Positions 24,741 to 33,813 are shown, counted from the first letter of the stretch. The stretch is DNA of 64,000 bases from DATBLE01 sp963837265 (GCA_963837265.1 CAWIMQ010000008.1:1-64000); one strand, 5' to 3'. Translations and numbers: made by a program. The notes: generated from the letters alone by a model not told the origin.

Positions 24741-27145
24741 GCGAGCTCCAGCCGGAGGTGACCCTGGACGAGCGCGACATCGAGGTCCCTTCGCTCCTGT
24801 CCGTCCTGCCGCTGAAGGAGACGGTCGTCTTCCCCCAGTCGATGACGCCTCTGGCGATCGGGCAGGAGCGCTCGATCAAGCTCGTCGACGACGTCGTCGC
24901 CGGCGACCGCATGCTCGCCCTGGTCACCGTCCGCAACGAGGAGGCGGAGTCGCCCGAGTGGGACGATCTCTACGAGGTCGGGACCGCAGCGGTCGTCCAC
25001 AAGCTGATCCGCATTCCCGACGGGACGCTCCGGATCCTCGTCCAGGGCTTGCGCCGGATCCGTCTCGGGCGCCGCGTGCAGGACGACCCGTATCTCGTCG
25101 GAGAATTCGAGGAGGTGCCGGAGATCGTCGAGGAGTCGAAGGAGCTGGAGGCGCTGACGCGCAACGTCCAGAACCTCTTCGGCCGGATCATCGCCGCGGT
25201 TCCGTACCTGCCGGAGGAGCTCCAGATCGCAGCGGCGAACGTCGACGACCCGGGCGCGCTCTCGCACCTGGTCGCCTCGACCATGCGGTTGAAGACGGTG
25301 GAGAAGCAGGAGTTGCTCGAGGCCACGAACGTCGCCGACCGGCTCCGCCGGATCACGACGATCCTCAACCGCGAGCTCGAGGTGATCGAGCTCGGCACCA
25401 AGATCCAGTCGCAGGTCCAGTCGGAGATGGAGAAGGGCCAGCGCGAGTACTTCCTCCGCCAGCAGCTGAAGGCGATCCAGGACGAGCTCGGCGAGGGGGA
25501 CGAGCAGCAGGCGGAGGTGAACGACCTGCGCACGCGGCTCGCCGAGCTCGACCTCCCCGAGGATGTCCGCAAGGCGGCCGAGCGCGAGCTCTCGCGCCTC
25601 GAAAAGCTGCCTCCGGCGGCAGCCGAGTACGGCGTCATCCGCACCTACCTCGACTGGATCCTGACCCTCCCCTGGGACCGGACGACCGATGACAACCTGG
25701 ACCTCGACCGGGCCAGGCAGATCCTCGACGAGGACCACTTCGATCTGGACAAGGTGAAGGACCGGATCGTCGAGTACCTCGCGGTCTCGAAGCTGAAGGG
25801 CGACGTCACCGGCCCGATTCTCTGCTTCGTCGGGCCGCCGGGGGTCGGAAAGACCTCGCTCGGCCAGTCGATCGCGCGCACGCTGGGCCGCAAGTTCGTC
25901 CGCATCTCGGTCGGGGGCGTTCGCGACGAGGCCGAGATCCGCGGGCATCGCCGCACCTATATCGGCGCGATGCCGGGCACGGTCATCCGGGCGCTCCGCG
26001 ACGCCGAGTCGAAGAACCCCGTCTTCCTCATCGACGAGATCGACAAGATGGGCGCCGACTGGCGAGGAGACCCGTCGAGCGCGATGCTCGAGGTGCTCGA
26101 CCCGGAGCAGAACTCGACCTTCCGAGACCACTACCTCGACCTGCCTTTCGACCTGTCGAAGGTGCTCTTCATCTGTACCGCCAACCAGCTCGAGACGATT
26201 CCGGGGCCGCTCCTCGACCGGATGGACGTGATCCAGCTCTCCGGCTACACCGAGGAGGAGAAGCTCCAGATCGCGCGGCGCTACCTGCTCCCGAAGCAGC
26301 TCGAGGCGAACGGGTTGAGCTCCGAGCAGGTCGAGATCTCCGACGACGCCCTGCGCCTGATCGTTCGCGAGTACACCCGCGAGGCCGGGCTGCGGAACCT
26401 CGAGCGCCGGATCGCCGACGTCCTGCGCAAGACCGCCACCCGGATCGCGAAAGGAGAGGTGGGCGTCGCCGAGCTCGACGCGGCGGCCGTCCGCGACGCG
26501 CTCGGCCCGCGCCGGTTCGCCGGCGAGGTGCGCAGGCGGACGTCCGACCCGGGCGTGGCGACCGGCCTCGCGGTCACCGCCGTCGGCGGCGACGTCCTCT
26601 TCATCGAGGCGACCGCCTATCCGGGCGAGGGCAACCTGCGCGTCACGGGCCAGCTCGGCGAGGTGATGCAGGAGTCCGCTCAGGCGGCGCTCTCGTGGGT
26701 GCGCTCCAACGCGGCGCGCCTGGGGCTGGACCCCGAATGGTTCTCGGAGCACGACATCCACATCCATGTGCCGGCGGGCGCCGTGCCGAAGGACGGGCCC
26801 TCTGCAGGGGTGACGATGGCGACCGCGATCGTCTCGCTCGTCAGCGGCCGGACGGTGTCGGAGGCGGTCGGGATGACCGGCGAGATCACGCTCACGGGAC
26901 AGGTGCTCCAGATCGGCGGGGTCAAGGAGAAGGTGCTCGCCGCCCAGCGCGCCGGGCTGGAGAAGGTGATCCTGCCGCGCGAGAACGAGGCCGACCTGGA
27001 AGACCTGCCGGAGGAGACGCGCCGGGATCTCGAGTTCGTGCTGGCCGACCACGCCGACGAGGTGCTGGAGGCGGCGCTCGACGGCGGCCTCTCGGCGCGG
27101 CCACGGCCGGCGGCCGAGCGCCAGGCCGCGTCTAGCGGAAGCTGA
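24737..27145 (+). CDS. lon: ATP-dependent Lon protease
   Basis: An 802-residue Lon. N-terminal substrate-binding domain (about 15-215), coiled-coil linker, AAA module with Walker A G-P-P-G-V-G-K-T (near residue 365) and Walker B F-L-I-D-E-I-D-K-M, sensor region, then the protease domain with the catalytic Ser in P-K-D-G-P-S-A-G-V (about 690) and Lys in V-K-E-K-V-L-A-A (about 732). It degrades misfolded proteins in the cytoplasm. GTG 24737 has GGGAGG 8 nt upstream and overlaps hsp20. The 3' end overlaps the convergent lipoprotein gene by 14 bp. Confidence 0.97.
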   Translation: MSELQPEVTLDERDIEVPSLLSVLPLKETVVFPQSMTPLAIGQERSIKLVDDVVAGDRMLALVTVRNEEAESPEWDDLYEVGTAAVVHKLIRIPDGTLRILVQGLRRIRLGRRVQDDPYLVGEFEEVPEIVEESKELEALTRNVQNLFGRIIAAVPYLPEELQIAAANVDDPGALSHLVASTMRLKTVEKQELLEATNVADRLRRITTILNRELEVIELGTKIQSQVQSEMEKGQREYFLRQQLKAIQDELGEGDEQQAEVNDLRTRLAELDLPEDVRKAAERELSRLEKLPPAAAEYGVIRTYLDWILTLPWDRTTDDNLDLDRARQILDEDHFDLDKVKDRIVEYLAVSKLKGDVTGPILCFVGPPGVGKTSLGQSIARTLGRKFVRISVGGVRDEAEIRGHRRTYIGAMPGTVIRALRDAESKNPVFLIDEIDKMGADWRGDPSSAMLEVLDPEQNSTFRDHYLDLPFDLSKVLFICTANQLETIPGPLLDRMDVIQLSGYTEEEKLQIARRYLLPKQLEANGLSSEQVEISDDALRLIVREYTREAGLRNLERRIADVLRKTATRIAKGEVGVAELDAAAVRDALGPRRFAGEVRRRTSDPGVATGLAVTAVGGDVLFIEATAYPGEGNLRVTGQLGEVMQESAQAALSWVRSNAARLGLDPEWFSEHDIHIHVPAGAVPKDGPSAGVTMATAIVSLVSGRTVSEAVGMTGEITLTGQVLQIGGVKEKVLAAQRAGLEKVILPRENEADLEDLPEETRRDLEFVLADHADEVLEAALDGGLSARPRPAAERQAASSGS

Positions 27146-27695
27146 AGGTCGAGACGAGCCGGGCGCACGCGGCCGGCTCGCCGTCGCGTGCGCGCCAGCG
27201 GCAGGTGAGCTGGAACTCGCGCTTCGCCCGCAGGACGAACGTGATCCTGTCGACGAGGCCCGCGTGCCGGATGTCGTACTGGCGTGCCTTCTCGCCGGCC
27301 GCGACCACCGTGCGCTTCGCGCCGACCGACCCCTTCAGCCTCCCGGCCAGCGCGGCCGCGGCGCGGTCGAGCTCGGCGACGACCCGCGGGTAGAGCTCGG
27401 GGCGGTAGGAGCTGCGGAGCGGCAGGACGATCACCGAGGCGAGCGTCTCGCGGTCGCGCCTGGCCTCTGCCGACGTCGGCTTCACCGTCGCCGCCCAACC
27501 GGCGGGCGCGCTAAAGGAGAACCCCGTGCCGGACACGAGCGTCGCGGCGGCCTGCGTCGTGGTGCTCTCGCCGCCGCCTCCCCCGCAGCCCGCAGCGAGC
27601 AGAGCGGTTGCGAGGCCGAGCAAAGCTGCGCGTTTCCCGGCGCTGCCGTGGAGGTAGACTCGGCGCAGAGCGACGACGGAAAGGACGCGAGACAT
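27132..27695 (-). CDS. Putative lipoprotein, function unknown
   Basis: The product has a hydrophobic segment ending in L-L-A-A-G-C followed by a Gly run and Ser/Thr, a typical lipobox, so it should be anchored to the outer face of the membrane after cleavage. The mature part (~145 residues) begins F-S-F-S-A-P-A-G-W and ends L-V-S-T-F-S-F-R, like small beta-rich lipoproteins (PsbP/LpqN-like appearance). ATG 27695 would give a 36-residue leader and overlaps the ATG of the divergent gene on a shared CATG; a TTG nearer the lipobox is an alternative start. Confidence 0.65.
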   Translation of the reverse strand: MSRVLSVVALRRVYLHGSAGKRAALLGLATALLAAGCGGGGGESTTTQAAATLVSGTGFSFSAPAGWAATVKPTSAEARRDRETLASVIVLPLRSSYRPELYPRVVAELDRAAAALAGRLKGSVGAKRTVVAAGEKARQYDIRHAGLVDRITFVLRAKREFQLTCRWRARDGEPAACARLVSTFSFR

Positions 27696-28116
27696 GGCCA
27701 AGACCAAGGATCGGGTTGCCGACGTGGCCGGTACGGCCAAACCCTACGTGGAGCGCGCGCTGCACGACGAGGAGCTCCGCAAGCACGTCAAGCAGGCGTA
27801 CTCCGCCGCCCGGGACATCTACGACGAGCTGATCGCACCGCGCGGGGTGACGACCGTCGCCCAGCGGGTCGCCTCCGATCAGGACATCCAGGACAACCTG
27901 CGCACCGCGGTCGCCGAGCTGCGCCAGGCGGCCGGGCGGCTCCAGGTCCGGCGCGAGCATCGCGGTGGACGGAACCTCCTGCTGCTCGTGGGCGTGGTCG
28001 TCGGGCTGCTCTACAACCCGGTCACGGGCCCGCAGCTCCGCAGCAGGCTCAAGAACCTGTTCGGCGGCAGCGACGAGTTCGGCTTCGAGAGCGGCTCGAA
28101 CGGCGCGTCGGGCTAG
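27694..28116 (+). CDS. Small membrane-associated helical protein (YtxH-like)
   Basis: A 140-residue protein: an amphipathic, charged N-terminal two thirds (K-T-K-D-R-V-A-D...A-Y-S-A-A-R-D-I-Y-D-E-L) with apolipophorin/YtxH-like helices, then one transmembrane helix (N-L-L-L-L-V-G-V-V-V-G-L-L-Y) and a short polar tail ending in Ser/Gly/Asn. Purine-rich GGAAAGGA about 10 nt upstream of the ATG could serve as ribosome site. Role unknown; such proteins are often stress-linked. The stop shares CTAG with the convergent M23 peptidase gene. Confidence 0.65.
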   Translation: MAKTKDRVADVAGTAKPYVERALHDEELRKHVKQAYSAARDIYDELIAPRGVTTVAQRVASDQDIQDNLRTAVAELRQAAGRLQVRREHRGGRNLLLLVGVVVGLLYNPVTGPQLRSRLKNLFGGSDEFGFESGSNGASG

Positions 28117-29663
28117 GCTCGGTCGAGGTTCGGAAGCGGCGTCGGCAGCTGGCCGACGCCGGAGCCGTCGAGGTCCAGCGCCCGGGGCGTGCGCAGCGCT
28201 CGCCGGAGCGACCCCGGGTCGAGGCCGCTCGCGGTCGAGATGTCGCTCGACTGGAGCAGGATCGCGCCCGGCGGCGGCGCATTGCTCGTCTCCGCGGGAG
28301 ACGTCCCGAAGGGCACCGCCGGGAGGATCCTGATGTCGTCCAACCGCTTCCAGGCGTCCAGGTACTTCGTCGGGTCGACGGCGCCGTCGTAGCCGAGGAA
28401 CAGCATCGCGACCGGATGCACCTCGAAGTGGAGGTGGAACGGCGTTCCCTCCGCGTCGCCCGTGTCGCCGGCGAAGCCGAGCACCTGGCCGGCCTTCACG
28501 TGCGCCCCGTCGACCGCCAGAGCCGTGTAGGCGGAGAGGTGCGCGTAGTAGAACTCGTTCCCGGCCGTGTCGCGAAGCCACAGCCGCCAGCCGCCGACGT
28601 CGTTCCAGCCCACCGAGAAGACCGTCCCGTCGGCGACCGCGAGCAGAGGGGCGCCCAGGGGGGCGAAGATGTCGTCTCCGTGGTGCCAGCCGCCCGAGAC
28701 GTCGCCGCGCGGTGCGCCGAACGTGTCACCGTAGCCCGACGGGCCGTACACCGGGAAGACGTATCGCCGCGCGGTCAGCTTCGGCGTCACCTGCGGCGGG
28801 GAGACCACGAGCGGCCCGGTCCGCTTCCTCGTGGGCTTCGCCTTCTTCACCTGCGGCTTCGCGGGGGCGGGCGCCACGACCGCCGGAGGCGGCATGTGGG
28901 GCAGGGTCGCGCCCGGTGCGCTCCGCGCAGAGCGCGGCTCCGGCACGGGCTTCGGCTTCGGCTTCGAGGGCCGGGCGGGCGGCGCCTGCTCGGGCGGCCG
29001 TGCGAAGGCGTCGGCGAGCCCGACGCGAATCTCGCTGCCGGCCGCCAGCCCGCCGTGGTCGGCGTCGAGGTGGACGACGAGCCCGGTCACCGTGCCGCGC
29101 CACGACGGCCCGGCCGGCGGACCCGTCTTCTTCGACTCGATCAGGACGGTTGCATGGCCCCAGTCGGCGAGGGGCACGCTCGTCCCCGGCTGGGTGACGG
29201 GGACGGAGGTGCCGAGCACGACGAGGTTCGTCACCCAGGAGTCGCCGAGGTCGCCGACCGTGCCGGCAGACGTCACCGAGGCGTGCACGGCGTCGGCGAG
29301 GATCTCGCCGGCGAAGAGGGAGAGCCTCGAGATGTCGCTCTCGACGGTCGCCGTCCCGTCGGCACCGCTCGCGGACGCGGTCACGAGCGTGGACTCCGCC
29401 GAGACGATCGACCCGTCGTCCGGGTAGGCGAAGGGGGCCGGCGTCTGCGACACGACCGGGGGAGCAGTGCCACGCGGCGTCGAGGCGACGACCGCCCCGT
29501 CCGGGCCGACGACCTGGACCGCCAGCCCGTCGGCGGTCGCCCGTGCCGCCGGCGAGACGGAAGGCGCGGCCGCGGCGCCGATGCCGAGGATGAGACCGAG
29601 GACGGCAGCGCCGAGAGCGGCGGCGGCGGTCGGGCGCACCCTCACGGCCCCATTATCGGCCAT
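28113..29663 (-). CDS. M23-family metallopeptidase (LytM domain), exported
   Basis: A 516-residue protein with an N-terminal signal/anchor helix (A-A-A-A-L-G-A-A-V-L-G-L-I-L-G), an extracellular domain, a Lys/Pro/Ala-rich linker, and a C-terminal LytM peptidase with G-G-W-H-H-G-D-D-I-F-A-P (H-x3-D zinc motif) and F-H-L-H-F-E-V-H-P (H-x-H). It probably cleaves or regulates cleavage of peptidoglycan cross-links. ATG 29663 is taken as start; GTG codons a few residues later are possible. It shares its stop with the YtxH-like gene. Confidence 0.9.
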   Translation of the reverse strand: MADNGAVRVRPTAAAALGAAVLGLILGIGAAAAPSVSPAARATADGLAVQVVGPDGAVVASTPRGTAPPVVSQTPAPFAYPDDGSIVSAESTLVTASASGADGTATVESDISRLSLFAGEILADAVHASVTSAGTVGDLGDSWVTNLVVLGTSVPVTQPGTSVPLADWGHATVLIESKKTGPPAGPSWRGTVTGLVVHLDADHGGLAAGSEIRVGLADAFARPPEQAPPARPSKPKPKPVPEPRSARSAPGATLPHMPPPAVVAPAPAKPQVKKAKPTRKRTGPLVVSPPQVTPKLTARRYVFPVYGPSGYGDTFGAPRGDVSGGWHHGDDIFAPLGAPLLAVADGTVFSVGWNDVGGWRLWLRDTAGNEFYYAHLSAYTALAVDGAHVKAGQVLGFAGDTGDAEGTPFHLHFEVHPVAMLFLGYDGAVDPTKYLDAWKRLDDIRILPAVPFGTSPAETSNAPPPGAILLQSSDISTASGLDPGSLRRALRTPRALDLDGSGVGQLPTPLPNLDRA

Positions 29664-29693
29664 GCGGGTGGACGCGGCCACTGCGGAATGTGA

Positions 29694-30080
29694 CTACTCG
29701 GTGCCGAGCTGCCGCTTGGCGAACTCGCGGAAGCGGTCGCGGGCGCCGTCGTCGGGCCCGAACGGCTCCTCGTCCTCGTACCTCGGGTCGGCTGCGATCT
29801 GCTCGGCTACCGCCCGCACCTCGGCTCGCACCCGCGCGCTGTGAGCAGGGTCCCGCATCAGCTGGTCGACCCAGGTCTCGCTCCCGTCGTACGGCTCGAG
29901 GTCGTGGTCGGCGAGCAGCTGCCCCAGCAGGAGCCCCACCCGGATGTACGCGAACGTCCGGAATGCGAGCAGCCGCCGCGGCGAGTCCACGAGCGTCCGG
30001 ATGGAGGGATCCGCCTCCTCGATCTGCTCGACGATGCCGCCGATCGGCTCGTCGACGAGCGGGATCCACACGTCCTCCAT
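29694..30080 (-). CDS. Conserved-looking hypothetical protein
   Basis: A 128-residue acidic, helical, soluble protein starting M-E-D-V-W-I-P-L-V-D-E and ending F-A-K-R-Q-L-G-T-E. Composition and codon use are those of a real gene, but I recognise no motif. It lies between the M23 peptidase and two TauE/SafE genes on the same strand, 19 bp after the latter, so it may be the third gene of that operon. Confidence 0.55.
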   Translation of the reverse strand: MEDVWIPLVDEPIGGIVEQIEEADPSIRTLVDSPRRLLAFRTFAYIRVGLLLGQLLADHDLEPYDGSETWVDQLMRDPAHSARVRAEVRAVAEQIAADPRYEDEEPFGPDDGARDRFREFAKRQLGTE

Positions 30081-30099
30081 GGGCGAGAAGGATAGAGGA

Positions 30100-30468
30100 C
30101 TATCGACGGCGCGCCCGCAACGCGACCTGGACGGCGACGATGATCATCAGGGAGCCGAACAGCCGCGTGAGCACGTGCTCGGGCAGGCGCTCGGCGATCA
30201 CGACGCCGCCCTCGACGCCGGCGACCGCGGCCACTCCGATGACGATCGCGGGCCGCCAGCGGACGTTCCCGTACCGCTGCTGCCTCCACGTCCCGGCCAG
30301 GACGGTCGGGATGATCGCGAGCAGCGAGCTCGCTTCCGCGTGCAGCTGCGTCAGGCCGAGGCCGAGCGTCAGGGTCGGCACGAACAGGATCCCGCCGCCG
30401 ACGCCGAAGAGCCCGGCGAGGACTCCTGCGGCGACGCCGAGCGCGACCGCGAGGGCAATCGTTCCCAT
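30100..30468 (-). CDS. TauE/SafE-family permease, half-size (second unit)
   Basis: A 122-residue membrane protein with four hydrophobic helices and the G-L-F-G-V-G-G-G-I-L-F-V-P-T-L signature of the TauE/SafE (DUF81) anion exporter family, which normally has two such repeats in ~250 residues. It pairs with the gene at 30468-30830 that carries the other repeat; the ATG overlaps that gene's stop (ATGA). Together they would form a heterodimeric exporter of sulfite/organosulfonate-like anions, by family inference. Confidence 0.75.
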   Translation of the reverse strand: MGTIALAVALGVAAGVLAGLFGVGGGILFVPTLTLGLGLTQLHAEASSLLAIIPTVLAGTWRQQRYGNVRWRPAIVIGVAAVAGVEGGVVIAERLPEHVLTRLFGSLMIIVAVQVALRARRR

Positions 30469-30830
30469 CAGACGAGCAGCTTCACTCCGAGCCCGAGCAG
30501 GAGCGCGGCGAAGAGCAGGGACAGCGTGCGGCCGGCGAGGCGTTGCTGGAGCGCCGTTCCCGCGATCGCACCGGCGGCGGCCGGCAACCCGACGAGAGCT
30601 GCCGCACCCGGCTTCAGGTCTCCGCGCGCGGCATAGGAGACCGTGCCGGCGGCCGCGATGATCCCGATCGCGGCGAGCGAGGTCGCCATCGCCGGCCGCT
30701 CCCGCCAGCGGCCGGACAGTAGCAGCAGAGGAACGACGACGATCCCGCCGCCGACGCCGAAGAGCGCGCTGAAGAAGCCGGCGCCGATGCCGATCAGGAC
30801 GAGCTGGAGCACTCCGCGCCTATTCTCCAC
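30468..30830 (-). CDS. TauE/SafE-family permease, half-size (first unit)
   Basis: A ~120-residue membrane protein with G-A-G-F-F-S-A-L-F-G-V-G-G-G-I-V-V-V-P-L and about four helices, the same half-domain as its neighbour. Several GTG codons could start it (30842, 30830, 30812); 30830 is chosen because it leaves little overlap with the divergent otsB start at 30835. It is the promoter-proximal gene of the pair. Confidence 0.7.
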   Translation of the reverse strand: MENRRGVLQLVLIGIGAGFFSALFGVGGGIVVVPLLLLSGRWRERPAMATSLAAIGIIAAAGTVSYAARGDLKPGAAALVGLPAAAGAIAGTALQQRLAGRTLSLLFAALLLGLGVKLLV

Positions 30831-30834
30831 GAGC

Positions 30835-31554
30835 GTGGACACGGCGAACCTGATCGCGCGCCTCGCCGCCGAGCCGAAGCGGGCCGGCCTGCTCCTCGAC
30901 GTGGACGGAACGATCGCGCCGATCGTCGAGCGGCCGGAGGATGCAACCGTTCCCGAGGAGACCCGCTCGGTGCTCGGCGAGCTGGCCGGCCGATACGGGC
31001 TCGTCGCGTGCGTGAGCGGACGGACCGAGGAGGACGCGAGACGGGTCGTCGGCGTCGGCGAGCTCGTCTACGTGGGCGAGCACGGCATGGGGCTCGACCC
31101 CGCGGCCGCCGGGTGGCGAGAGGTGATCGACGAGCTGGCTGCCGAGACGGGGGACGGCTCGGCGGTCGAGCGCAAGGACTTCTCGGTCGCCTTCCACTAC
31201 CGCGCGGCCGAGGACGAGCAGGCGGCGGTCGAGGCGTTGCGCCGGATCGAGCACCGGGCGGTCGAGCTCGGCCTCAGACCGCGCTGGGGGAGAAAGGTGC
31301 TCGAGGTGCTGCCACCGGTGACGGCGAACAAGGGAACCGCGGCCCGAGCGCTGCTGGCCGAGCACGGCCTCGGCCGGGCGCTCTACGCGGGCGACGACTC
31401 GACCGACCTGGAGGCGTTCCGCGGCCTCGACGGGCTCGACGTCGCCGTGCGAGTCGCCGTCGTCTCCGACGAGGGGCCGAACGAGCTCGGCCGCGCCGCC
31501 GACGTCGTCGTCGGCAGCACCGAGGCCCTGCTCCGGCTCCTGCAGAGGCTGTAG
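30835..31554 (+). CDS. otsB: Trehalose-6-phosphate phosphatase
   Basis: HAD-superfamily phosphatase of 239 residues: D-V-D-G-T-I-A-P (nucleophile Asp22, Asp24), V-S-G-R, the Lys in N-K-G-T-A and G-D-D-S-T-D motif IV, with W-G-R-K-V-L-E-V-L-P in the cap as in OtsB. It would release trehalose, an osmoprotectant, from trehalose-6-phosphate; no otsA is in the window. GTG 30835 is the start. The stop overlaps the GTG of the Nudix gene by one base. Confidence 0.88.
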   Translation: MDTANLIARLAAEPKRAGLLLDVDGTIAPIVERPEDATVPEETRSVLGELAGRYGLVACVSGRTEEDARRVVGVGELVYVGEHGMGLDPAAAGWREVIDELAAETGDGSAVERKDFSVAFHYRAAEDEQAAVEALRRIEHRAVELGLRPRWGRKVLEVLPPVTANKGTAARALLAEHGLGRALYAGDDSTDLEAFRGLDGLDVAVRVAVVSDEGPNELGRAADVVVGSTEALLRLLQRL

Positions 31555-32108
31555 TGCACCTCAGCGACGAGGTCCTTCGTCCGATCCGCGAGCGGTACGG
31601 GGAGCCGGCCGTGCTCGAGTGGGCGGGGGAGATCAGCGAGCGCGAGTACGACCTCGCCACCTACGATCCGCGCCGCCTGCACGACGTCACCCTCTTCATC
31701 CTCAACGGCCCGCGGCTCGCGCTGATCCGGAAGCATCCGTTCCCGCCGGACGTCTGGCGGCCGCCGGGTGGAGGTGTGAAGCCGGGGGAGGATTTCGTCG
31801 ATGCGGTCCGCCGGGAGGCGTTCGAGGAGACCGGCCTGCGGATCGAGCTGGAGCGCTACCTCGTCGAGGCCCGGGCGAGGTTCGTCTACCGCCCGCCGGG
31901 CCTCGACTGGCGGACGCACGTGTTTCTGGCCCGGACCGACGGCGAGGAGCTCGTGCCGCAGGACACCGTCGAGATCGCCGAGGCGCGCTGGGGCACGCTC
32001 GAGGAGCTCGCGGGCCCGCTGCGCGAGCGGCTCCTGGCCACGGGCCGGGCGCTCTGGCGCTATCGCGTGGCGCTCCACGACGCCGCCCTGGCCGCGATTC
32101 GCAGCTGA
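31554..32108 (+). CDS. Nudix hydrolase
   Basis: A 184-residue protein with a complete Nudix box starting G-G-G-V-K-P-G-E and ending R-R-E-A-F-E-E-T-G-L (G-x5-E-x7-R-E-U-x-E-E-x-G-U). It hydrolyses nucleoside-diphosphate-linked compounds; the substrate cannot be told. GTG 31554 overlaps the otsB stop (TAGTG), so the two are translated together. Confidence 0.88.
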   Translation: MHLSDEVLRPIRERYGEPAVLEWAGEISEREYDLATYDPRRLHDVTLFILNGPRLALIRKHPFPPDVWRPPGGGVKPGEDFVDAVRREAFEETGLRIELERYLVEARARFVYRPPGLDWRTHVFLARTDGEELVPQDTVEIAEARWGTLEELAGPLRERLLATGRALWRYRVALHDAALAAIRS

Positions 32109-32207
32109 ACCATTCGTCGCCGCGACCGACATGGCGGGCGCGGCTCGGCGAGGCTCGCCGTCAGCAGGCGATGCGAGCGCGGCTCGCGAGCGGAGGAGAG
32201 GGCTCGA

Positions 32208-32228
32208 GGGGGAACCAGGGCTTCACCC
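32208..32228. repeat. GGGGGAACC palindrome, degenerate copy (copy 2)
   Basis: Left arm GGGGGAACC (32208-32216), 3-base loop, decayed right arm (32220-32228), with the family's GGAGGAGAGGGC-type flank before it. The right arm overlaps the stop codon of the minus-strand GNAT gene. It lies in the convergent Nudix/GNAT interval. Confidence 0.6.
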
Positions 32229-32741
32229 GCGATCCAGCGCGTACCAGACGACGTCGTAGCCGTGCCAGCGCGCCTCGCCGCGGTGGACCAGGCCGAGGCG
32301 GGCCATCACCGCGCGCGAGCGCCGGTTGCCGGGAGTGGTGAACGAGTAGAGCCGTGGCTCCTCCGGCAGGTGGCGGCGCCAGGCGTCGACCCCCGCCTGC
32401 CCACCCTCGGTCGCGAGCCCGCGGCCCCAGAAGTCGCGGTGGAGCACCCAGCCGACCTCGGGGACGGGCCCGTCGGCGAGCGGCCAATCGTCGTGCCGCT
32501 GGAGGCCGATCCGCCCGATCAGGCGGCCCGTCTTGAGCTCGCAGGCGGCCCACTGACAGTAGCCGTCCTCCGCCCAGGTCCGGCGCGCCCAGCCGAGCTC
32601 TGCCAGCGTCTCCTCGTGCGTCTTCGCCGGCATCGTCGCCAGATACTCCGGCTGGGTGTAGATCTCGTACAGCGGCTCGGCGTCCTCGTCGCGCCACTGG
32701 CGGAGCAGCAGCCGCTCGGTGGTCAGCTCCCGTGGAACCAT
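32223..32741 (-). CDS. GNAT-family N-acetyltransferase (RimJ-like)
   Basis: A protein of about 172 residues opening V-P-R-E-L-T-T-E-R-L-L-L-R, with the RimJ-type strand V-G-W-V-L-H-R-D-F-W-G-R-G-L-A-T-E-G that carries the acetyl-CoA loop, and N-R-R-S-R-A-V-M-A-R-L-G. It likely acetylates a protein N-terminus or small amine. ATG 32741 is preferred; in-frame ATGs at 32777 and 32762 would overlap the divergent exchanger gene. Confidence 0.8.
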   Translation of the reverse strand: MVPRELTTERLLLRQWRDEDAEPLYEIYTQPEYLATMPAKTHEETLAELGWARRTWAEDGYCQWAACELKTGRLIGRIGLQRHDDWPLADGPVPEVGWVLHRDFWGRGLATEGGQAGVDAWRRHLPEEPRLYSFTTPGNRRSRAVMARLGLVHRGEARWHGYDVVWYALDRG

Positions 32742-32760
32742 CGCACCGTAGGGTAGGCCC

Positions 32761-33813
32761 ATCGGCGGCCTCTCCACCCCGCTGCTCGTCGTCGTCTTCT
32801 TCGCCGGAGCGGCGGCGACCTGGCTCGCCGGCGTCTACCTCTCGAAGACCACCGACGCGCTCGACGCGCGCCTCGGCCTGGGCGAAGAGCTCGGCGGCCT
32901 GGTCCTGCTGGCGGTCGCTGGAACGCTGCCCGAGATCGCGATCGTCGCGTCGGCAGCGCTCGGCGGGCACCTCGACCTCGCGGTCGGGAACCTGATCGGC
33001 GGAGTCGCAATCCAGACGCTCGTCCTCGTGATCCTCGACTTCGCCTCCGGTCCGGGGCGACCGCTCAGCTACCTGGTCGGCTCGCTGGTTCCCGTCCTGG
33101 AGGCCCTGATCGTGGTCGTCGTCCTCGCAACCGTGCTCGGCGGCGCAGCGCTGCCCGCCTCGACGAGCGTCCAGGGCGTGAGCCCGACCTCGATCGCCGC
33201 GGTCGTCCTGTGGCTTGGCGGCCTCTGGGTCGTGAACCGGGTGCGGAAGGCTCCTGACTGGAAGGTCGACATGCCCGGCAGCCGGCCCGGTCGAACCCAT
33301 GCGCAGAGGCGGCACCGGAACGCGGCACACCCGTACGCGGGGTCGTCGACCGCTCTCGTTGCGGTCGTCTTCGCGGCCGCTTCGGCGGTGACGCTGGGAG
33401 CCGGGGTCGCACTCCAGGAGTCGGGCAGCGAGCTCGCGGGCCGGATCGGGCTGCAGGGAGCGATCTTCGGCGCCACCGTCCTCGCGCTGGCAACCGCCCT
33501 GCCCGAGATCTCGAGCGGCATCGCCGCCGTCCGCCTCGGCGACCACCGGCTCGCGGTCGGCGACATCCTGGGCGGAAACTCGTTCCAGATCACCCTGTTC
33601 CTGCTCGCCGACATCCTCGCCGGAACGCCCGTGATCGTCGCCGCACGCCACTCCGACGTCTGGCTCGGCGCGGCCGGCCTGCTGATGACGGCGATCACCG
33701 CAACGGCGGTGATCGCACGGCCGAAGCGAACGTTCTTCTGGCTCGGGATCGACTCGATCGGCCTCGCGCTGATCTACGCGGGCGTGATCGCGCTCTTACC
33801 GAACGTCACGTAG
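32761..33813 (+). CDS. Na+/Ca2+ exchanger-family (CaCA) membrane antiporter
   Basis: About 350 residues with ten transmembrane helices and the two inverted alpha-repeats A-G-T-L-P-E-I-A-I-V-A-S-A...G-N-L-I-G-G and A-T-A-L-P-E-I-S-S-G-I-A-A...G-D-I-L-G-G-N-S-F-Q, with the ion-binding Glu in each. A charged loop separates the halves. No ATG or GTG lies between the upstream in-frame stop (32749) and the first helix, so the start is unclear: ATC 32761 or CTG 32782 would be needed, or a base is wrong. The 3' end overlaps the decarboxylase gene by 18 bp. Confidence 0.78.
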   Translation: MGGLSTPLLVVVFFAGAAATWLAGVYLSKTTDALDARLGLGEELGGLVLLAVAGTLPEIAIVASAALGGHLDLAVGNLIGGVAIQTLVLVILDFASGPGRPLSYLVGSLVPVLEALIVVVVLATVLGGAALPASTSVQGVSPTSIAAVVLWLGGLWVVNRVRKAPDWKVDMPGSRPGRTHAQRRHRNAAHPYAGSSTALVAVVFAAASAVTLGAGVALQESGSELAGRIGLQGAIFGATVLALATALPEISSGIAAVRLGDHRLAVGDILGGNSFQITLFLLADILAGTPVIVAARHSDVWLGAAGLLMTAITATAVIARPKRTFFWLGIDSIGLALIYAGVIALLPNVT

